Program-made: the position numbers and the translations under genes
Notes under the pieces: generated by a model
What the model was told of the DNA's origin: nothing
What the model saw: only the letters and a program-made list of their open reading frames with translations
The model's database searches: none
In this document: in pieces, positions 33,731-36,285 of the stretch
How the letters are laid out: every line of letters begins with the position of its first letter
Position numbering within the stretch: position 1 is the first letter of the stretch
NCBI RefSeq assembly: GCF_006363815.1
Contig: NZ_RRYT01000027.1
Span: 29,454 to 65,738, forward strand
Source of the DNA: Thermomonospora catenispora
Lineage (GTDB): Bacteria > Actinomycetota > Actinomycetes > Streptosporangiales > Streptosporangiaceae
Direction of reading: 5' to 3'
DNA: 36,285 nucleotides

Positions 33731-35542
33731 TCAGCCGGTCTGCGGCGCATCGCCGGACTGCGGCCCGGCGGCATCCTCCCGTGCACCGGAACCGTCGTCC
33801 GACGGGCTCTTCTCCCCGGTCTCCCTTGTAGGCCCGGCCACGGGCTCCGAATCGGCGGCCGAGGGCTTCGAATCGAACGGCTCCGCAGAGGACTCCTCGG
33901 CGGAAGCGGCTCCGAGATCCGACCCCGCGGGGCCTGGGGACTCCACCGTGTCCTCGTCCGCTCCCGGCCTCGCCTCCGGCGGCGTCTCTTCGTCCGTCGG
34001 CGCTCCGGAGACCTCCTCAGAGGCGTCCTCGGCGGGCTCTCCCGGCTTCGAGGCGGCTTCCTCTGTCGCCTCCATGGGCGCGCCGTCCTCGGCGCCGGCC
34101 GGCTCAGCCGCCGTCTCGCCCGTGGCGGACCGGGAGGCCGAGGGGGCGGAGATCTCCTCGGCGGAGGCCGACGGCTTCTCCGCCGTCTCGTCCGGCTTCG
34201 CGGCGGCTCCCAGAACCGACTCCGCCAAGGCCTCCTCGACCGAGATCGACGGCCCCTCCGCGGCCTCGTCCTCAAGATCGAGGATCTCCAGGCCCTCGAG
34301 CTCGGCGTAACGTTCGGGAGCGTCGGTCACGCCGTCACGGTCGGCCGCCGCCGAGCGGGCGAACCACTCCACGGCCTCCTTCTCCCGCCCGGCGTCCAGC
34401 AGCGCATCGGCGTACGCGTAGAACAGTCGGGCCGACCAAGGCCGCAGCTTCCTGTCATGGAGTTCAGGGATCTGCAGCGTCACCACTGCGGCGTCGTATT
34501 GCCCCAGATCACGGCGCGCACCCGACTCGACGATGCGCAACTCGACGCGATCGGCCTGAGCGAGGCGCCGAGCGGCGGGGGACTTGGCCAGATCCAAAGC
34601 CCGCTCGGGACGCCCCAACCCGCGTTCGCAGTCGGCGAGAATCGGCAGGTACGCCTCCTCGGTGTTGCGCAGCCGCCGAGCCGCACGCAGCTCCGCCAAC
34701 GCGTCGGCCCACTCACCGGCGTGATAGGCGGCCAGTCCGGCGGCCTCCCGGACGATGCCCACCCGGGAGGCCAGCCGACGAGCGACGCGCGCATGCCGGT
34801 AGGCGACATCCGGTTCCTCGTCGATCAGCCGCCCGGTCATCACCAGGTGGCGGGCGACCCTCGTCGCGAGCTCCTTGGGCAGGGTACGCAGCTCGGCGCG
34901 CACCTCGGCGTCGAGCTCGTTGCCGGTCACATCGTCGGGAACCCTCGGTTCCTCCGACACGCGCGCCGGACGCTCCTCGAACCCTCTCCGGCGCCGTCCA
35001 CCGGTCGGCCGGCCGGCCCGACGGTCGTCCGAGGAGAACAGCCTGCCCTCACCAGAGCGACGCTGCGGACGCCCGCCGCCGGGACGATCCGCCCGCCGGT
35101 CGCTCCGCGAGCCCGGTGCACGATCCTGCGACCAACGCTTCTTTCCTGTGGCGCGGAAGGGCCGGTCCGCGCTCCGCCCGCCCGGTCCACCGGGCCGGAA
35201 CAGTCGTTCCTGAGGGTCAGAGAATCCCTCGGTCCGTCCCCGCTCCTCGCCGCGTTCCCAACGCCGCCGATCTCCAGCGGGACGGCCGCCCGAGCCGCGC
35301 CGGCGGTCCTTCCACGAAGCGGCCGATTCCCCCCGGGCCTGTCCGCTTCGGTTCCCTCGCTTCCCGTCCTTGGGTCCGTCAGAGCGCGGTCCACCGGCAC
35401 CGTCACGCCCTCGTGGGAACGGCTCTTCCCGACCTCCAGGGGCGTTCCGGTGCTTGCCGTCTCCCTGACCGCCACGCCGCTCGCGATTCTCATCGCCGCG
35501 ACGATTCTCTTCCGCGCTCATCACGTCCGTCACTGTCATCAT
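33731..35542 (-). CDS. RG-rich/TPR-like protein with acidic tail, putative RNA-associated
   Basis: 603 residues in three very different parts. Residues about 10-195 are disordered and Arg/Gly-rich with many RGG-, RRR- and DRR-type clusters, as in RNA-binding tails. Residues about 205-415 are helical and TPR-like (ARHLVMTGRLIDEEPDVAYRHARVARR, AAYHAGEWADALAELRAARR, YADALLDAGREKEAVEWFARS, divided by their repeat ends). Residues about 420-603 are Glu/Ala/Ser/Pro-rich and strongly acidic. No signal peptide or membrane helix. A TPR protein occupies the same neighbourhood (Rv1691) in Mycobacterium. ATG 35542 is the first of several possible starts (35539, 35521) and has only a weak AAAG site, so the exact start is uncertain. 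A role in RNA or ribosome biology is inference. Confidence 0.75.
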   Translation of the reverse strand: MMTVTDVMSAEENRRGDENRERRGGQGDGKHRNAPGGREEPFPRGRDGAGGPRSDGPKDGKRGNRSGQARGESAASWKDRRRGSGGRPAGDRRRWERGEERGRTEGFSDPQERLFRPGGPGGRSADRPFRATGKKRWSQDRAPGSRSDRRADRPGGGRPQRRSGEGRLFSSDDRRAGRPTGGRRRRGFEERPARVSEEPRVPDDVTGNELDAEVRAELRTLPKELATRVARHLVMTGRLIDEEPDVAYRHARVARRLASRVGIVREAAGLAAYHAGEWADALAELRAARRLRNTEEAYLPILADCERGLGRPERALDLAKSPAARRLAQADRVELRIVESGARRDLGQYDAAVVTLQIPELHDRKLRPWSARLFYAYADALLDAGREKEAVEWFARSAAADRDGVTDAPERYAELEGLEILDLEDEAAEGPSISVEEALAESVLGAAAKPDETAEKPSASAEEISAPSASRSATGETAAEPAGAEDGAPMEATEEAASKPGEPAEDASEEVSGAPTDEETPPEARPGADEDTVESPGPAGSDLGAASAEESSAEPFDSKPSAADSEPVAGPTRETGEKSPSDDGSGAREDAAGPQSGDAPQTG

Positions 35543-36159
35543 CGTGCTTTGCAGGAACCATCCCAGCTTATTGGCCGCGGGCCCCCACTCGCGCCGACCC
35601 GACTCACAAGATCATCACGCTCCGCCGTCCCGTCCCCGGCTCCGATCCGCCTTGCCCATCCGTCATCACCACGATCGAGAGTCAGAGAGCCCACACCGGC
35701 ATCGACAGTTCACATATCAACGAACCAGCAACGCAAAAGACCTGTGCTGGCGTACAGCCTCTCCATCGGCACAGACCGCTTCTCGCCCCATCACACAGTC
35801 CGCACCAGCCGGAATCACGCACAGAAAGACCAAGGACCGGCGGAGAATCCGCCTCCACCGGTCTCCGGACCCGGTGCCCGCCTCACCTGACGGACGGTGA
35901 GTGACCACCGCCGCTGATCGTCTCCACCACACCCACCTCAGCAGAGCACACGAACACCCCGCTCCTCGCTCTCGTCCACCCTGGTCCGGCGGCCATGCAA
36001 GCCCGACGGTTCGGTGGAGAGAACCCCCGCTCTCCCCCACTCTGTCGGCCCCGCCCCCGTCTCACGCCCGACCGGCCCGCCCACTCACCCAGACGGAGCG
36101 GCAACCCGCCGGCCCGCGGAAACCCACGAGAGCACCCCCACTCCCCCGCCACCCAAAAC
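35543..36159. other. Non-coding region upstream of RG/TPR gene
   Basis: About 620 bases with no gene, tRNA or rRNA that I can recognise. Small inverted repeats cluster in the middle: GGCGGA-GAA-TCCGCC (35839-35853), CACCGG-N9-CCGGTG (35856-35876) and CTCACC-N8-GGTGAG (35883-35902). The half next to the TPR gene should hold its promoter, but I see no confident -35/-10 pair. The right half is C-rich on the plus strand (G/T-rich in the leftward direction). Confidence 0.5.
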
Positions 36160-36175
36160 CACACACACACACACA
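36160..36175. repeat. (CA)8 dinucleotide repeat
   Basis: Eight uninterrupted CA units adjoining a run of seven A, next to the terminator at 36175-36200. Simple A-rich repeats are rare in DNA of this composition and could vary in length between strains. Confidence 0.85.
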
Positions 36176-36200
36176 AAAAAAGGGGGGATCCGCCCCCCCC
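36175..36200 (-). terminator. Rho-independent terminator, leftward
   Basis: Read on the minus strand: six G, a 5-nt loop CGGAT, six C, then seven T. A canonical intrinsic terminator with a T-tract, serving a transcript that enters the window from the right. Confidence 0.75.
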
Positions 36201-36243
36201 GAAAACCCCCGGCACCCCCGCCACACCCCACACCAACAAACAA

Positions 36244-36279
36244 AACAAAGCAAAAAGAAAGGGGGGGCGGAACAACCCC
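36244..36279 (-). terminator. Second leftward terminator-like element at window edge
   Basis: On the minus strand GGGG (36276-36279) can pair with CCCC of the seven-C run (36261-36267) across TTGTTCCG-type loop sequence, followed by a T-rich tract (TTTCTTTTTGCTTTGTTTTG). The stem may extend beyond the window edge, so its full strength cannot be judged. Confidence 0.5.
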
Positions 36280-36285
36280 AAGGCC

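Noticed and set aside
33243-34310. 355-codon plus-strand frame rich in Ala/Ser/Glu
   Set aside because: Its second half mirrors the acidic tail of the minus-strand TPR protein and its first half has no family features or ribosome binding site.
35543-36285. 5S rRNA, tRNA or small protein genes in the right-hand region
   Set aside because: No 5S or tRNA core sequences or cloverleaf arms are visible, and the short open frames are Cys/Trp/Gly/Val-rich readings of simple repeats.

Overview
The window is about 36 kb of very GC-rich DNA with GTG starts, start-stop overlaps and strongly G/C-biased third codon positions. It also carries SteA/SteB, TlyA, CUT1 sugar-transport genes and SPW-repeat genes. 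Together these point to an actinomycete, most likely Streptosporangiales/Thermomonosporaceae-like; this placement is inference from gene content, not a phylogeny.

Region 1 (1-6.9 kb, minus strand) is a carbohydrate operon: lipoprotein solute-binding protein, two ABC permeases, GH31 alpha-xylosidase and GH1 beta-glucosidase (cut by the left edge). A TTGACA/TACCGT promoter and a double palindromic operator of LacI type precede it. The enzymes suggest uptake and alternating exo-degradation of xyloglucan oligosaccharides or isoprimeverose. No ABC ATPase or regulator gene is present. An exact CebR/CelR-type box lies inside the GH1 gene.

Region 2 (6.9-14.8 kb) holds a six-TM HAMP adenylate cyclase, an SPW-repeat membrane protein, a TetR regulator, a divergent HxlR/MFS-efflux pair with three palindromes between them, and a compact lipoprotein - MoxR ATPase - CoxE-like VWA module. 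Region 3 (14.8-17.1 kb) is a tandem-domain acyl-CoA dehydrogenase whose two halves carry complementary motifs.

Region 4 (17.2-29.4 kb, almost all minus strand) is the conserved actinobacterial block TPR - HAD phosphatase - small protein - TlyA - NAD kinase - RecN - SteA - SteB. It continues without gaps into a PNPT-like (MraY/WecA superfamily) membrane protein, a MurJ/MviN-type flippase and a GT4 glycosyltransferase. The last five genes overlap or nearly abut and look like one envelope-building unit; this is the best candidate for an undescribed system.

Region 5 (29.5-36.3 kb) has a DUF1015 protein, an MBL-fold hydrolase, a Tat-exported DUF839/PhoX-like protein and a 603-residue protein with a basic RG-rich head, TPR-like core and acidic tail. 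The last 740 bp have no recognisable gene but end in two leftward-facing terminators with T-tracts, so a leftward transcription unit (perhaps an rRNA operon) probably ends just beyond the right edge.
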